DNA of 64,000 bases. Source: Hyphomicrobium sp. (lineage in GTDB: Bacteria; Pseudomonadota; Alphaproteobacteria; Rhizobiales; Hyphomicrobiaceae). This document shows positions 45,628 through 54,774 of the stretch, in pieces. The stretch covers positions 321,978 to 385,977 of the forward strand of contig RXJH01000013.1 in the NCBI GenBank assembly GCA_003987725.1, in the 5' to 3' direction. Numbering within the stretch: position 1 is the first letter of the stretch; each line of letters opens with the position of its first letter. Under the pieces are notes generated by a model, which was not told the DNA's origin, searched no databases, and saw nothing but the letters and a program-made list of their open reading frames with translations. The translations under genes were made by a program, and so were the position numbers.

Positions 45628-47013
45628 TCATTCACCAGCGGCGGAGGGCGGGTGCTTGCCGTTGGCGCCGTTAAGCGCGCCGTTCGTTGCGGGTGAACGC
45701 CAATCGGGCGCGACGTCCGGCGCATCCTTCAGCACGCGGTAGGGCTTCGGCATGCGCGTCGTCTGATTGCCGGTCAGCCGCTTGTAATTGATCGTCCGCA
45801 TGAATTCGCGAATGCGCGGCTGAATTTCGGTACGCCAGCGCGTGCCGTTGAACACGCCGTAATGGCCGACGCCCTGCTGCACGTAATGGACTTTCTCATC
45901 GTCCGGAACGCCGGGGCAGAGATCGTGCGCGGCTTCCGTTTGCCCGAGGCCGCAGATGTCGTCGCGCTCGCCTTCGACAGTCATCAGCGCCGTCTTTTGG
46001 ATCGCCGAGCAATCGACGAGTTCGCCCCGGTGCATCAGTTTCTTGTCGGGCAGCAGGTGATCCTGGAACACCGTCTTGACGGTCTGCAGATAGAACTCTG
46101 CGGTCAGATCCATGACCGCGAGATATTCCTCGTAGAAGGTCTGGTGCTGGTTGACGCTATCGCAGTCGCCTTTCACCAGATTGTTGAAGAGGTCGACGTG
46201 AGCGTTCATGTGCCGCTCGAGGTTCATGGTCATGAAGCCCGTGAGCTGCATGAAGCCCGGGTACACCGGCCGCATGAATCCCGCATGCGGGAACGGCACG
46301 GTCGAGATGACGTTCGACTCGAACCATGAAATCGATTTCTGCGCGGCGAGGTCGTTGACCTTCGTCGGGTTACGGCGCGTGTCGATCGGCCCACCCATCA
46401 GCACGAGCGACGCCGGCTGACACGGTTCGTTGCGCGCGGCCATGACCGCGGCGGCGACGAGCGCCGGGACAGCAGGCTGGCATACCGCCATGACATGCGT
46501 GTTCGTGCCGATGAAACGCATGAAGTCGATGAGGTAATCGACGAAGTCGTCGAAATCGAAGTGGCCAGCCGCGAGCGGCACGTTGCGCGCATCGGCCCAG
46601 TCCGTGATGTAGACGTCGTGCTCGGGAAGCATGGCTTCGACCGTGCCGCGCAACAGCGTCGCGTAGTGGCCGGACATCGGCGCGACGATCAAGACTTTCG
46701 GATCGTAGCGCTTGCCCGTTTCCGATTGGTCGCGTTCGAAATGCAGGAGGTTGCAGAAGGGCTTGGAGAGAACGACGTTTTCACGGACGGGGACTGTCAG
46801 TCCGGCGAGCTGAACGCTCTTGATGCCGAATTCCGGCTTTCCGTACCGGCGGGTGATATTTTCGAACACCTCGCACGCGGCGATCATGTTCTTGCCCGCA
46901 GCCGTGTAGCTCATGGGATTGAGAGGCCATCCAAGCGTTTGACGGAGGGCTTGGACGCCGAATCGGACAGGGGACATGAACGCATGGGCCATTTCATAGG
47001 CGTAATAGTTCAT
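45628..47013 (-). CDS. phaZ: Intracellular polyhydroxyalkanoate depolymerase
   Basis: In this 461-residue protein, the N-terminal PHB_depo_C-associated region is followed by an alpha/beta-hydrolase core with VAPMSGHYATLLRGTVEAML, VYITDWADARNVP and HVMAVCQPAVPALV, where Cys at about residue 178 stands at the nucleophile (as in class I PhaZ of Ralstonia). The C-terminal domain includes HRGELVDCSAIQKTALMTVE and the likely His in VGHYGVFNG. It breaks down stored poly-3-hydroxybutyrate granules inside the cell. It runs against polA; the two stops meet with no gap. GGACTTGCAAT precedes its ATG. Confidence 0.9.
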   Translation of the reverse strand: MNYYAYEMAHAFMSPVRFGVQALRQTLGWPLNPMSYTAAGKNMIAACEVFENITRRYGKPEFGIKSVQLAGLTVPVRENVVLSKPFCNLLHFERDQSETGKRYDPKVLIVAPMSGHYATLLRGTVEAMLPEHDVYITDWADARNVPLAAGHFDFDDFVDYLIDFMRFIGTNTHVMAVCQPAVPALVAAAVMAARNEPCQPASLVLMGGPIDTRRNPTKVNDLAAQKSISWFESNVISTVPFPHAGFMRPVYPGFMQLTGFMTMNLERHMNAHVDLFNNLVKGDCDSVNQHQTFYEEYLAVMDLTAEFYLQTVKTVFQDHLLPDKKLMHRGELVDCSAIQKTALMTVEGERDDICGLGQTEAAHDLCPGVPDDEKVHYVQQGVGHYGVFNGTRWRTEIQPRIREFMRTINYKRLTGNQTTRMPKPYRVLKDAPDVAPDWRSPATNGALNGANGKHPPSAAGE

Positions 47014-47301
47014 ATCGATTGCAAGTCCTTGTGTTAAAAAAGGATTTCCTACTGTCCGCGACCTCGCAAAGCAACACGTTGTTGCTGCACTGCGTCAGTA
47101 TAGAACGATTATGCTTTGTCACAATCTAGAAAAGCTTTGCTTGCCTAATGATAAGGCAGACTTATGCAGGAAAGGTACACTTGCAGGCAGCATCTCCGCT
47201 TGCGCATTTCTGCTGCGCCGCATCAACCAGAATGACGCGCGCTCTTCACGGATAGTTCCCGGAAGACAACAAGGCAGAGTGCGGCGAGAACCCGGAGCAG
47301 C
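47014..47301. other. Divergent promoter region
   Basis: This 288-base gap lies between the depolymerase gene and the transporter gene, transcribed away from each other. I see no gene or terminator. An A/T-rich segment near 47030-47060 suits promoters. Confidence 0.4.
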
Positions 47302-48606
47302 ATGTCGTCAGACCATTCACCGTCCTCAGCGACAACCTTTCACCGCTCGTGGGTCCGGCGCTTTGTCGACGTTGCGCCCGGAGAGATGGCGGCGCTTCTT
47401 GCGTCGTTCGCGATGTTCTTCGCGTTGCTCTCTGCCTATTACATCATTCGGCCGGTGCGCGACGAAATGGGCGTCGCGCTTGGAAAGGACGCTCTGCACC
47501 AGCTTTTCACCGTCGTCTTCGTGGTGATGCTTATCCTCGTGCCGCTCTTCGGCTTCGTCGCCACGCGCTTCCCGCGCCGCTATGTGCTTCCCTCGATCTA
47601 CGTCTTCTTCGCCGCCAACCTCGTGGTCTTTTGGTTGGTGCTGAAAGCATCGCCTGAGGATCGTTGGGCGGCGGGATCGTTCTTCGTCTGGGCAAGCGTC
47701 TTCAATCTCTTCGTTGTATCGCTCTTCTGGAGCCTGATGTCCGAGCTCTGGTCGCACGAGGAGGCGACGCGGCTTTACGGCTTCATCTCCGCCGGCGGCA
47801 CTGCCGGTGCGCTCGCCGGTCCCTTGATGACGCAAGGCCTGGTCCGGATCTTCCAGCCGGTCGATCTGATGCTCGTGTCGTCGGCGCTCTTGGTCGCCTC
47901 GATGCTGGCGAGCTTGCAATTGCGCCGCCTGCGCCCGGCGGAAGCGAAGGGAAGCGCCGAACCCGCCGGCGGCGGCATACTCGACGGCGCGATGAAGGTG
48001 TTTGCCGACCCGATGTTCGCGCGCATCGCGCTTTTCATCTTCATCGCAAACATCATCGGCACGTTCTTTTATTTGGAGCAGGCGCGGCTGGTCGCGTCGT
48101 CCATTACGAACAGCGCCGACCGTGTGCTGTTCTTCTCCAGCCGCGACCTAGCCGTCAGCGTCGTCACCTTCCTGATCGAAGTGTTCGGCACCGCCCGCAT
48201 TCTGCGCCGCTTCGGCGTGACGGCCGCACTGCTCGCGTTGCCCGTGACTGGCGCGATCGGCGTGCTTTTGCTGACGTTCGACGCCGCCCTTTGGATCGTC
48301 GCCGCCGTGATGGTTGCCGAACGCGTCGTATCGTTCGCGCTCGCCAATCCGGCGATCAAGGTGATCTACACGCTCGCCACGCCCGCCGATAAATACAAGG
48401 TGCAGAATTTCATCGACACCGTCGTATTCCGCGGTGGCGACGCAACGTCTGGATGGCTCTATGCGCTTGCAGGCGGCAGCCTCGGATTTGCCGGAGGAGC
48501 AACCGGCGTGATCGCCGTCCCGATGGTCGTCGCGTGGCTCTGGATCGCGAGGCGCCTCGGCGCCAATCACAAGGAGCGCGTCGCCGAACTTTCCGCTGGC
48601 GACTGA
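47302..48606 (+). CDS. MFS / Npt1-like transporter
   Basis: This 434-residue protein has twelve predicted helices. It shows SAYYIIRPVRDEMGVALGK, GTAGALAGPLMTQGLV and VADRVVSFALANPAIKVIYT-like segments (AERVVSFALANPAIKVIY), which resemble the Npt1/Npt2 and MFS-like carriers in which a PVRDE motif follows the first helix. Such proteins may exchange nucleotides, or carry other solutes; substrate unknown. GGAGC precedes the ATG. It converges with the infA-like gene (59-base gap). Confidence 0.7.
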   Translation: MSSDHSPSSATTFHRSWVRRFVDVAPGEMAALLASFAMFFALLSAYYIIRPVRDEMGVALGKDALHQLFTVVFVVMLILVPLFGFVATRFPRRYVLPSIYVFFAANLVVFWLVLKASPEDRWAAGSFFVWASVFNLFVVSLFWSLMSELWSHEEATRLYGFISAGGTAGALAGPLMTQGLVRIFQPVDLMLVSSALLVASMLASLQLRRLRPAEAKGSAEPAGGGILDGAMKVFADPMFARIALFIFIANIIGTFFYLEQARLVASSITNSADRVLFFSSRDLAVSVVTFLIEVFGTARILRRFGVTAALLALPVTGAIGVLLLTFDAALWIVAAVMVAERVVSFALANPAIKVIYTLATPADKYKVQNFIDTVVFRGGDATSGWLYALAGGSLGFAGGATGVIAVPMVVAWLWIARRLGANHKERVAELSAGD

Positions 48607-48665
48607 GTCCCGTTACGTCACGGGAGGGCACTGCGGTTGAAGGCAGCGCGCAATCCGTTGTTCAA

Positions 48666-48965
48666 TTAGCGTCCACCGCGACGAGGGGGACCGCCGCTCG
48701 TGCGTTGAGCGCCCGTTTGTTCGCCGCCGCCTCCGCCCGGACGACCGTCTTTGTGACGGAAGTTGATGCGGCCCTTGGTCAAATCATAAGGGGTCATCTC
48801 GACCGTCACGCGGTCGCCGGCGAGAATGCGGATGCGGTTCTTCTTCATGCGCCCCGATGTGTAGGCAATCACTTCATGCCCATTGTCGAGTTTCACGCGA
48901 CAGCGGGCGTCAGGCAGAACTTCGTCCACCACGCCCTCGAACTCGAGCATCTCTTCTTTCGCCAT
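48666..48965 (-). CDS. Translation initiation factor IF-1-like protein with Gly/Arg tail
   Basis: In this 99-residue protein, the first 70 residues form the S1-like OB fold of IF-1 ([60 protein letters not shown]). The normal factor ends near residue 72; this one continues with a flexible [20 protein letters not shown] tail. Alphaproteobacteria often carry two IF-1-like genes. It may be a second IF-1 with specialised or cold-related roles. It lies downstream of a cold-shock gene with a terminator between. Confidence 0.85.
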   Translation of the reverse strand: MAKEEMLEFEGVVDEVLPDARCRVKLDNGHEVIAYTSGRMKKNRIRILAGDRVTVEMTPYDLTKGRINFRHKDGRPGGGGGEQTGAQRTSGGPPRRGGR

Positions 48966-49007
48966 TCGATCTCCCGAACTTCCTTGTTTGATAACCGGAT
49001 AAGAAAA

Positions 49008-49034
49008 GCGGGGAGCAGCCGAGCTGCTCCCCGC
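49008..49034 (-). terminator. Rho-independent terminator of the cold-shock gene
   Basis: GCGGGGAGCAGC and GCTGCTCCCCGC form a perfect 12-bp stem with a three-base loop. On the minus strand it is followed by TTTTCTT. It lies 25 bases past the cold-shock stop and before the IF-1-like gene, so the two genes are probably separate units. Confidence 0.85.
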
Positions 49035-49058
49035 ATGAGTGGAGTGGCCTCGAAAACC

Positions 49059-49265
49059 TTAGAGCGGACGGAGGTTTACGGCAGCGATCTTGCCGTTACG
49101 TCCACGCTCGGTTTCGAAGTAGATCTTCTGGCCTTCGCGGAGCGACTGAAGACCGGCTCTCTCAACTGCGGAGATATGAACGAAAACATCGTTTCCGCCT
49201 TCTTCCGGCTGAATGAAACCGTAGCCCTTCTGGCCATTGAACCACTTCACAGTCCCGTTCGACAT
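49059..49265 (-). CDS. Cold-shock protein (CspA family)
   Basis: The 68-residue protein reads MSNGTVKWFNGQKGYGFIQP, DVFVHISAVERAGLQSLREG: the CSD fold with both RNP motifs (KGYGFI and DVFVHI). It binds single-stranded RNA or DNA and melts secondary structure. The ATG at 49265 has GGAGG 8 bases upstream; the start at 49283 is unlikely. The leader upstream is long, as expected for cold-shock regulation through its mRNA, but I cannot model its folding. Confidence 0.95.
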   Translation of the reverse strand: MSNGTVKWFNGQKGYGFIQPEEGGNDVFVHISAVERAGLQSLREGQKIYFETERGRNGKIAAVNLRPL

Positions 49266-49550
49266 TAATTGCCTCCAAAGCAAACATGCATGCTCCGGCA
49301 GAATGACCGGAGTGAATCAAATCGCGCGATGGAGACGTCTTAGGGCAGGCGGTAGCGCTGTCGAAGAGTAAGCCAAGGCGTGTTCGATGGCGACCTATAT
49401 GCCTTGCAAATTCAAGAAAGGCAAGATCGTCGCAGGCGGCAGGAGGGCTACCGGAACATGCTTCAGGGCCCTGAAATGCATGCTCTTTCGCCATTCTGCC
49501 GACAACGCCTGATTGAAATTAAGGCTGCCTGCACGGGCCGCCCTGAACCC

Positions 49551-50006
49551 TCAGGTGCGGCCGCTCGGACGGTTAAGAGCCACGAACCGAGCGCCGACGT
49601 CGACATGGATATGGTCCATATCATTGTAAGTCATGGTGCCCCCGTTCTTATGATTGGCGATCAGCCATTGTACCACTTCGGCTTTTCGTCCCGGAACGCG
49701 GAAATCGATTGCCTGTCCCGAGGCATGCTTCGAGGGATGGTTCGTACCGGCGATCTTGGCGCCCGGGCGGCAGGTAGAGACGATCTGGACGTTGTTGAAC
49801 TTGCTGCGGATTCGCGCGAGGAGGTTGCGCGCTTCCGACGTCAGGCACGTGATGCTGTCGCCGGTCGATCTGACGTTGCGGCTGGTCATCGCCCTGTCCC
49901 TGAGGCGGTATCCATCGCCATGGTACGACTTTGCGTCCACCAGGTTCGGCGTCGTCGTCGCGGCAAGTCCAAGAGAAAGCACAGCAATAGTAGATCCCTT
50001 ACGCAT
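49551..50006 (-). CDS. Peptidase M15-type cell-wall hydrolase, exported
   Basis: This protein of about 151 residues has an N-terminal signal peptide (MRKGSTIAVLSLGLAATTTP). The catalytic domain shows THPSKHASGQAIDFRV (zinc His and Asp) and NDMDHIHVDVGA (the third ligand), i.e. peptidase_M15_3 (DUF882-like) of the D-Ala-D-Ala carboxypeptidase clan. It probably trims peptidoglycan. A Cys pair (ITCLTSEA, VSTCRPGAK) could form a disulfide. GAGGA precedes the ATG at 50006. Longer starts run into other sequence. Confidence 0.85.
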   Translation of the reverse strand: MRKGSTIAVLSLGLAATTTPNLVDAKSYHGDGYRLRDRAMTSRNVRSTGDSITCLTSEARNLLARIRSKFNNVQIVSTCRPGAKIAGTNHPSKHASGQAIDFRVPGRKAEVVQWLIANHKNGGTMTYNDMDHIHVDVGARFVALNRPSGRT

Positions 50007-50421
50007 GGGAAGTCCTCGTGATTGATGATGGGAAATGGCCAATCGACGTCGGCCCGCTTCCATGCGGAGGCGGTTTGGGACGAGCGCGAAGCTCATGCGG
50101 CGATGTGATTGGAATGGGCAGGGGACCGCGAGCGCCAGCCCCCCGGAGCGCCTCACGACCGTGATCTCGATGAGACCGGAGATGCCCTGTCACCAAGGAC
50201 AAGTTGCATCGTTTGTGCGGCGTGTACTGAAAGCCTGAAGCGATAGGCTAAAATAAGGCCTGTTGTATCGCCCTGAGTAAAACCGTTGCTCCCTGCGAAC
50301 AGCCCTGTGGCCGAAATCCGCAAATCGAGCATCGGGCCATGGCATAGTTGGCAAAGGCAATGTAGCAAGGAGAGAGAGGGGCGCTTTGCGCAAAAAGGGA
50401 TAGTCGGGGAAGGGGACGACC
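50007..50421. other. Intergenic region between divergent genes
   Basis: These 415 bases have no supported gene. The last bases hold GGAAGGGGACGACC, the ribosome site of the membrane protein at 50422. The composition is similar to flanking genes; no repeat or hairpin with T-run seen. Confidence 0.4.
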
Positions 50422-50883
50422 ATGAATGCCTTGAAGAGCATCATTTTGGGCTTCATCGCCGGGGCGATTGCTGCAGTCACGGCCCAGGAGGCGATCAGTT
50501 GGATCTTCGTGCACTACTGGACGGGCTGGGACGCTGTGCCATGGAGCACGGCGCCTGTACCGAGCCTGCTTGTGCCGACAGTCGAGTTGCCTTGGATCCT
50601 CGGTACCGCTCTGACAGGTGGCCTTTGGGGCGCGCTGTTCGGTCTGATCCTCGGCTGGAAGCCTCAGGGCATGTTGACCATTCGCGGCGCCATCCTCGGC
50701 CTCTTCGGACCGGGCCTCATCAGCGCGTTTATCGTGATACCTTATCTCGCGCACAGGCCGTCGCCTCTGCTCGAAGGCAACCTCGACGTCAGCCAGGTCG
50801 TGCCGATCCTGTGCATCTCCGCTGGCTTCGGCGCAGTGGCTGCTTGGCTGTATGGCCTCTTCAGTTGGGGTCGCTTACCCTGA
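50422..50883 (+). CDS. Hypothetical four-helix membrane protein
   Basis: The 153-residue protein has hydrophobic segments at about 5-20 (IILGFIAGAIAAVTAQEAIS), 55-75 (WILGTALTGGLWGALFGLIL), 85-105 (AILGLFGPGLISAFIVIPYL) and 125-145 (ILCISAGFGAVAAWLYGLF). No family recognised. AAGGGG lies 6 bases before the ATG. It stands alone between the peptidase and a small secreted protein. Confidence 0.75.
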   Translation: MNALKSIILGFIAGAIAAVTAQEAISWIFVHYWTGWDAVPWSTAPVPSLLVPTVELPWILGTALTGGLWGALFGLILGWKPQGMLTIRGAILGLFGPGLISAFIVIPYLAHRPSPLLEGNLDVSQVVPILCISAGFGAVAAWLYGLFSWGRLP

Positions 50884-51038
50884 CATAGGGGCTAATGGGT
50901 GCCGGAACGACGGAGATCGAACGCGTCATGCGCGTTCGCTCCGGTCAAATCGTCCGTCTCCCTGGCAACAGTCGCACGGAACGCCTACGTCCAGGCGGTG
51001 CAGCCGGAAAGACGGCAGCCGGACAAAGGACATCCGTC

Positions 51039-51287
51039 GTGAAAACAGGTCAGGTCGTCATCGGCATCGCCTTCGCGGTCGCTGCAACTTCGCAGGCGTC
51101 CGCCGCCCACGCTACAAAGAGCAAAGAGAAAGCTTGGCGTGCGCCGCCGCCCTACGAACGCGCCGAACGCGATTGCACGCCGATCAATGGCCGTTTTGGC
51201 TATTACGGCAATCCCTGGTGCGATACCGGATCGAGCCGTCCGCCGGATATCGAATTCCGCCAGCGCCAAAGGTTGCGGTATCGCTGA
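51039..51287 (+). CDS. Small secreted hypothetical protein
   Basis: This protein of about 82 residues begins with GTG and a signal peptide (VKTGQVVIGIAFAVAATSQA), followed by a Cys-containing chain: YERAERDCTPINGRFGYYGN then PWCDTGSSRPPDIEFRQ. AAGGA is 8 bases upstream. A longer frame from 50895 is possible but the extra part is unlike a signal. Function unknown. Confidence 0.6.
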   Translation: MKTGQVVIGIAFAVAATSQASAAHATKSKEKAWRAPPPYERAERDCTPINGRFGYYGNPWCDTGSSRPPDIEFRQRQRLRYR

Positions 51288-51318
51288 ACTGCGAAGTGCC
51301 GGACGGTCCTCGCGCCGA

Positions 51319-51549
51319 TTAGTCGCTCGCTGTCGGTTGCGCGCGCGCTTTCAGCCGGTCGAGCAGCCAAACGCGCACGGCGCTCGAAAGCCCCGCTTCG
51401 CCGCGTCCCTTGTCGATGGAGCTGATCAAGTTCGCGATGGTCGTGCCGTCTTCGGCCGCCGCTTCCTTCAGTGCGATCCAAAACGCCGCTTCGAGCGAGA
51501 CCGACGTTCGATGCCCCTGGATCGAAAACGAGCGCTTCTCAGGCCTCAT
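51319..51549 (-). CDS. Ribbon-helix-helix domain protein
   Basis: In this 76-residue protein, KRSFSIQGHRTSVSLEAAFW and IALKEAAAEDGTTIANLISS match RHH_4, a DNA-binding family in alphaproteobacteria; the beta strand binds DNA and the helices dimerise. It is the last gene of the fumC-DUF4169-RHH unit; its ATG follows the DUF4169 stop directly (TAAATG). Might control its own operon. Confidence 0.85.
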   Translation of the reverse strand: MRPEKRSFSIQGHRTSVSLEAAFWIALKEAAAEDGTTIANLISSIDKGRGEAGLSSAVRVWLLDRLKARAQPTASD

Positions 51550-51774
51550 TTAAGAGGCTGTGCCGGGATCGATGTCATCGCCGTCGTCACCGCGATTGTC
51601 GTCGCGCCGCGCCCTGTCGAGTTCCGCCTGGGACTTGCGATGTTGCGCGTCGACCAGACTGCGTTCCGACTTCGATTGCCCGAACTTAATCCGGTTCTCT
51701 TGTGCCTCGCGTTCGCGGTCGGCGCGCTCGCGGGCTTTTCGGACCTTGTTGAGATTGATGATCTCGGCGGTCAT
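51550..51774 (-). CDS. DUF4169 family protein
   Basis: In this 74-residue protein, EIINLNKVRKARERADRERE, AQENRIKFGQSKSERSLVDA is the DUF4169 pattern: a charged, helical, coiled-coil-like protein of unknown role. The ATG at 51774 (GGAG upstream) is the family start; a longer one at 51822 is unlikely. Sits between fumC and the RHH gene, a neighbourhood conserved in Hyphomicrobiales from memory. Confidence 0.8.
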   Translation of the reverse strand: MTAEIINLNKVRKARERADREREAQENRIKFGQSKSERSLVDAQHRKSQAELDRARRDDNRGDDGDDIDPGTAS

Positions 51775-51963
51775 AAAATGCACTCCGCAAAGGATGCAAA
51801 TCACATCCAGAGTTTCGGTCATTTTATCTGCAGCAATGCAAATCCGTCAAACGGCGACGCGGCACTCGCTGCAGCAAGCACCGTTCGGTCGCGATGAAGG
51901 CGTCAATGTAAGTCTCTCCGCGAATGCATCGAGCATTGCAAAGAGTGCTGGGAAATCGATGCG

Positions 51964-53355
51964 TCACTCGGGGCCGATCATCTTCTCCGGCCGCACGATC
52001 TCATCGAACTCCTTGTCCGTCACATAGCCGCCGCCCACGGCTTCCTCGCGCAGCGTCGTGCCCTTCTTGTGCGCCGTTTTCGCGATCTTGGCAGCGTTGT
52101 CGTAACCGATCTTCGGAGCCAAAGCCGTGACGAGCATCAGCGAACGCTCGAGACCGGCCTTGATGTTGTCTTCCCTGGGCTCGATGCCTGCGACGCAATT
52201 GTCGGTGAACGAAACCGCCGCATCGCTCATCAGGCGCACCGATTGCAGGAAGTTGTAGGCCATTACGGGATTGTAAACGTTGAGTTCGAAATGTCCCTGA
52301 CTGCCCGCGAACGAGATTGCGGCGTTGTTGCCGAAGATCTGAATGCAAACCTGCGTTAGCGCCTCGCACTGCGTCGGGTTAACCTTGCCCGGCATGATTG
52401 ACGAGCCCGGCTCGTTTTCCGGCAGCGAAAGCTCGCCGAGGCCTGAACGCGGACCCGACCCAAGCAGGCGGATGTCGTTCGCGATCTTGAAGAGCGACGC
52501 GGCGACCGTATTGATGGCGCCGTGTGAGAAGACCATCGCGTCATGTGCGGCAAGCGCCTCGAACTTGTTGGGCGCGCTCTTGAACGGCAGACCCGTGATG
52601 GACGCGATGCGCTCCGCCACTTTCTCCGCGAAGCCGATCGGCGCATTGAGGCCCGTGCCGACGGCAGTGCCACCCTGCGCCAGTTCCATCAGCGCCGGAA
52701 GCGTCTGCTCGATCCGCTTGATGCCGTTCTCAACCTGCTGGGCATAACCTGAGAACTCCTGGCCGAGCGTCAGCGGCGTCGCGTCTTGCGTGTGCGTGCG
52801 CCCGATCTTGATGATCTTCGACCACGCGTGCGCCTTGTCGTTAAGCCCCTTATGCAGATGACGAAGCGCGGGCAGCAGGCGATGATGGATCTCTTCGACG
52901 CACGCGATATGCATGGCCGTCGGATAGGTATCGTTCGACGACTGGCTCATGTTGACGTGATCGTTGGGATGCACGGGCTTCTTCGAGCCCATCTCCCCGC
53001 CGAGCATCTCGATCGCGCGGTTCGAGATGACCTCGTTGGCATTCATGTTCGATTGCGTGCCTGAGCCCGTCTGCCAGACGACGAGCGGGAAGTGCAGGTC
53101 GAGCTTGCCGTCGATGACTTCCTGCGCCGCCATGATGATCGTCTCGCCGATTTTCCGGTCGAGCCTGCCGAGCCCCATGTTCGTCTCGGCCGCGGCGCGC
53201 TTGACGACTCCGAGCGCCCGCACGATCGGCGCCGGCTGCTTCTCCCAGCCGATTTTGAAATTGCCGAGGCTGCGCTCTGCCTGCGCGCCCCAATAGCGAT
53301 CGGCCGCCACTTCGATCGGGCCAAAGGTGTCGGTTTCGGTGCGCGTCTTGGTCAT
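51964..53355 (-). CDS. fumC: Fumarate hydratase, class II
   Basis: This 463-residue protein shows [20 protein letters not shown] (fumarase N-terminal signature), [40 protein letters not shown] and [20 protein letters not shown] (the class II SS loop signature). It is the iron-independent tetramer that converts fumarate to malate in the citric acid cycle. The end [18 protein letters not shown] is typical. Its stop lies 189 bases before DUF4169. Start ATG at 53355 preceded by CGAACACATC, with a weak ribosome site. Confidence 0.96.
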   Translation of the reverse strand: MTKTRTETDTFGPIEVAADRYWGAQAERSLGNFKIGWEKQPAPIVRALGVVKRAAAETNMGLGRLDRKIGETIIMAAQEVIDGKLDLHFPLVVWQTGSGTQSNMNANEVISNRAIEMLGGEMGSKKPVHPNDHVNMSQSSNDTYPTAMHIACVEEIHHRLLPALRHLHKGLNDKAHAWSKIIKIGRTHTQDATPLTLGQEFSGYAQQVENGIKRIEQTLPALMELAQGGTAVGTGLNAPIGFAEKVAERIASITGLPFKSAPNKFEALAAHDAMVFSHGAINTVAASLFKIANDIRLLGSGPRSGLGELSLPENEPGSSIMPGKVNPTQCEALTQVCIQIFGNNAAISFAGSQGHFELNVYNPVMAYNFLQSVRLMSDAAVSFTDNCVAGIEPREDNIKAGLERSLMLVTALAPKIGYDNAAKIAKTAHKKGTTLREEAVGGGYVTDKEFDEIVRPEKMIGPE

Positions 53356-53671
53356 GATGTGTTCGGTCCCGTTAATGGTTCGCGGACGAAAATTTTCGTG
53401 CTTCGTCGCGCATGGGGCGCGCTTTGTCGAGCATTTTCATAACCAACTAGCTGCCGGGGTGCGCACCTTTGCCATACCTCCGTCATCCCGGCGCAGGCTG
53501 GGATCCAGGCCATGCGCGGCGCATTTGCAAATGCGGTCCACCTCGAAGCGAGCCGCCGCTGTGTTGGAGTTCGCCTGCCCGAATTCGCCGGCATGACGGA
53601 AAGGGCAGTTATGTCGCCTCCAACTGAGGGTTTATAATCTCCCGTAGCCAGGAGCTTGAGGAGGAGACGCT
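53356..53671. other. Divergent gap holding a REP-like palindromic element
   Basis: This gap of 316 bases lies between fumC (minus) and the GYD gene (plus). Apart from the palindromic unit at 53480-53599 no feature is seen. The end GAGGAGGAGACGCT is the ribosome site of the GYD gene. Confidence 0.45.
53480..53599. repeat. REP-like palindromic element
   Basis: CCGTCATCCCGG at 53480-53491 and CCGGCATGACGG at 53588-53599 are inverted copies with one mismatch in 12, framing about 95 bases with GCGCAGGCTGGGATCCAGGC next to the left end. Intergenic elements with CGTCATCCCGG... ends are common across alphaproteobacterial genomes. No other copy is in the window. Confidence 0.55.
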
Positions 53672-53989
53672 ATGCCGAAATATCTCGTGCAGGGTTCCTA
53701 CACCGATCAGGGTCTGAAGGGCCTGCTAAAAGAGGGCGGCTCGAAGCGACGTGCTATGGTCGAACGGCTCGCCAAGGAGATGGGCGGCAAACTCGAAGCA
53801 TTTTATTTCGCTTTTGGCGGAGATGACTTCGTCATCATTCTCGATTTGCCGAGCAACATGGAGATGGCAGCCACCGCCATCGTCGCCCAGGCCAGCGGCA
53901 CGTTGAAGTCTCGGGTCACGGTCCTCATGACGCCGGAAGATGTGGACCAAGCGGTGAAAAGAAAAGTCGACTTCCACCCGCCGGAATAA
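53672..53989 (+). CDS. GYD domain protein
   Basis: The 105-residue protein begins MPKYLVQGSYTDQGLKGLLK and continues FYFAFGGDDFVIILDLPSNM, the GYD (ferredoxin-like dimer) pattern. Proteins of this family bind small ligands or lack known activity. GAGGAGGAG precedes the start. It is a single-gene unit. Confidence 0.85.
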   Translation: MPKYLVQGSYTDQGLKGLLKEGGSKRRAMVERLAKEMGGKLEAFYFAFGGDDFVIILDLPSNMEMAATAIVAQASGTLKSRVTVLMTPEDVDQAVKRKVDFHPPE

Positions 53990-54130
53990 TGCGAAGCTTC
54001 AACCCGCTCGACCCTCCCGATTATGTCAGGGGCGCGCATCTACGCCCTCTGCGCGACACGTGTTTCGCGCGGATTTGGCAGACCGGGTTCACAGGCCTAT
54101 AATACGCGCGGTTTGTTAATGGAGGCGCGA

Positions 54131-54490
54131 ATGAGTACGTCGACCAGCTCCAAACATTCCCACTCGTCACATCCGCATCATCATGGGCCGGGATGTGGCC
54201 ATCTCGCGGTTCAGCACAAGGATCACGTCGATTACTTGGCAGGCGGCCACCTTCAGCACATCGAAGGCAAAAAGGTTGTTGAGCACGTAATCGAGATCTC
54301 TGCGACCAACCCTGACCGCTGCACTCCCAAACATCAATGCGGCGGACACGATAAAGACCACGTGCATGGACCCGGGTGTGGTCATGAGGCCGTGCCCCAT
54401 GGCGACCATATCTGCTATCTGGTGAATGGGCATCTGCATCACCCGCACGGTGATCATTGCGATGACCACGGGCCATTAAGGTTGGCCTGA
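54131..54490 (+). CDS. His-rich protein with two HGPGCGH repeats
   Basis: This 119-residue protein has two copies of a module: HGPGCGHLAVQHKDHVDYL then AGGHLQH, and HGPGCGHEAVPHGDHICYL then VNGHLHH. Each carries Cys and about six His, ideal for zinc, nickel or copper. No signal peptide, so cytosolic. Ser/Thr-rich N-terminus. GGAGG precedes the ATG. Such proteins are probable metal stores or chaperones, often near Zur- or nickel-responsive genes; no such operator was recognised here. Confidence 0.7.
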   Translation: MSTSTSSKHSHSSHPHHHGPGCGHLAVQHKDHVDYLAGGHLQHIEGKKVVEHVIEISATNPDRCTPKHQCGGHDKDHVHGPGCGHEAVPHGDHICYLVNGHLHHPHGDHCDDHGPLRLA

Positions 54491-54774
54491 TTGGCCACCG
54501 TTGCCAGACTTGCGGGGTGTAGCTGCGCGTTAGCCGGCTCATGTTGATGAGCCGCCTTCGGGGAGCGGATTCTCCGCGCGATCCCGCATACTCTCTCCCG
54601 GCACGGGCTCACGCCGGCGTCGTGTCGAGAATGCGCGACAACGCCCTATAGACAGCACGCCAGCGTGCGCGAACGACCAAATCGTACACCAACAATGCCG
54701 TGCTCTCGTGACCATGCTGCAATAGTCTCGTGCGGAGCAGATTCGATTCGGGGCTGGTCATCGGAGGGGCGGTT

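Noticed and set aside
49266-49400. RNA thermometer in the cold-shock leader
   Set aside because: The leader length would allow it, but I could not support a specific structure by eye.
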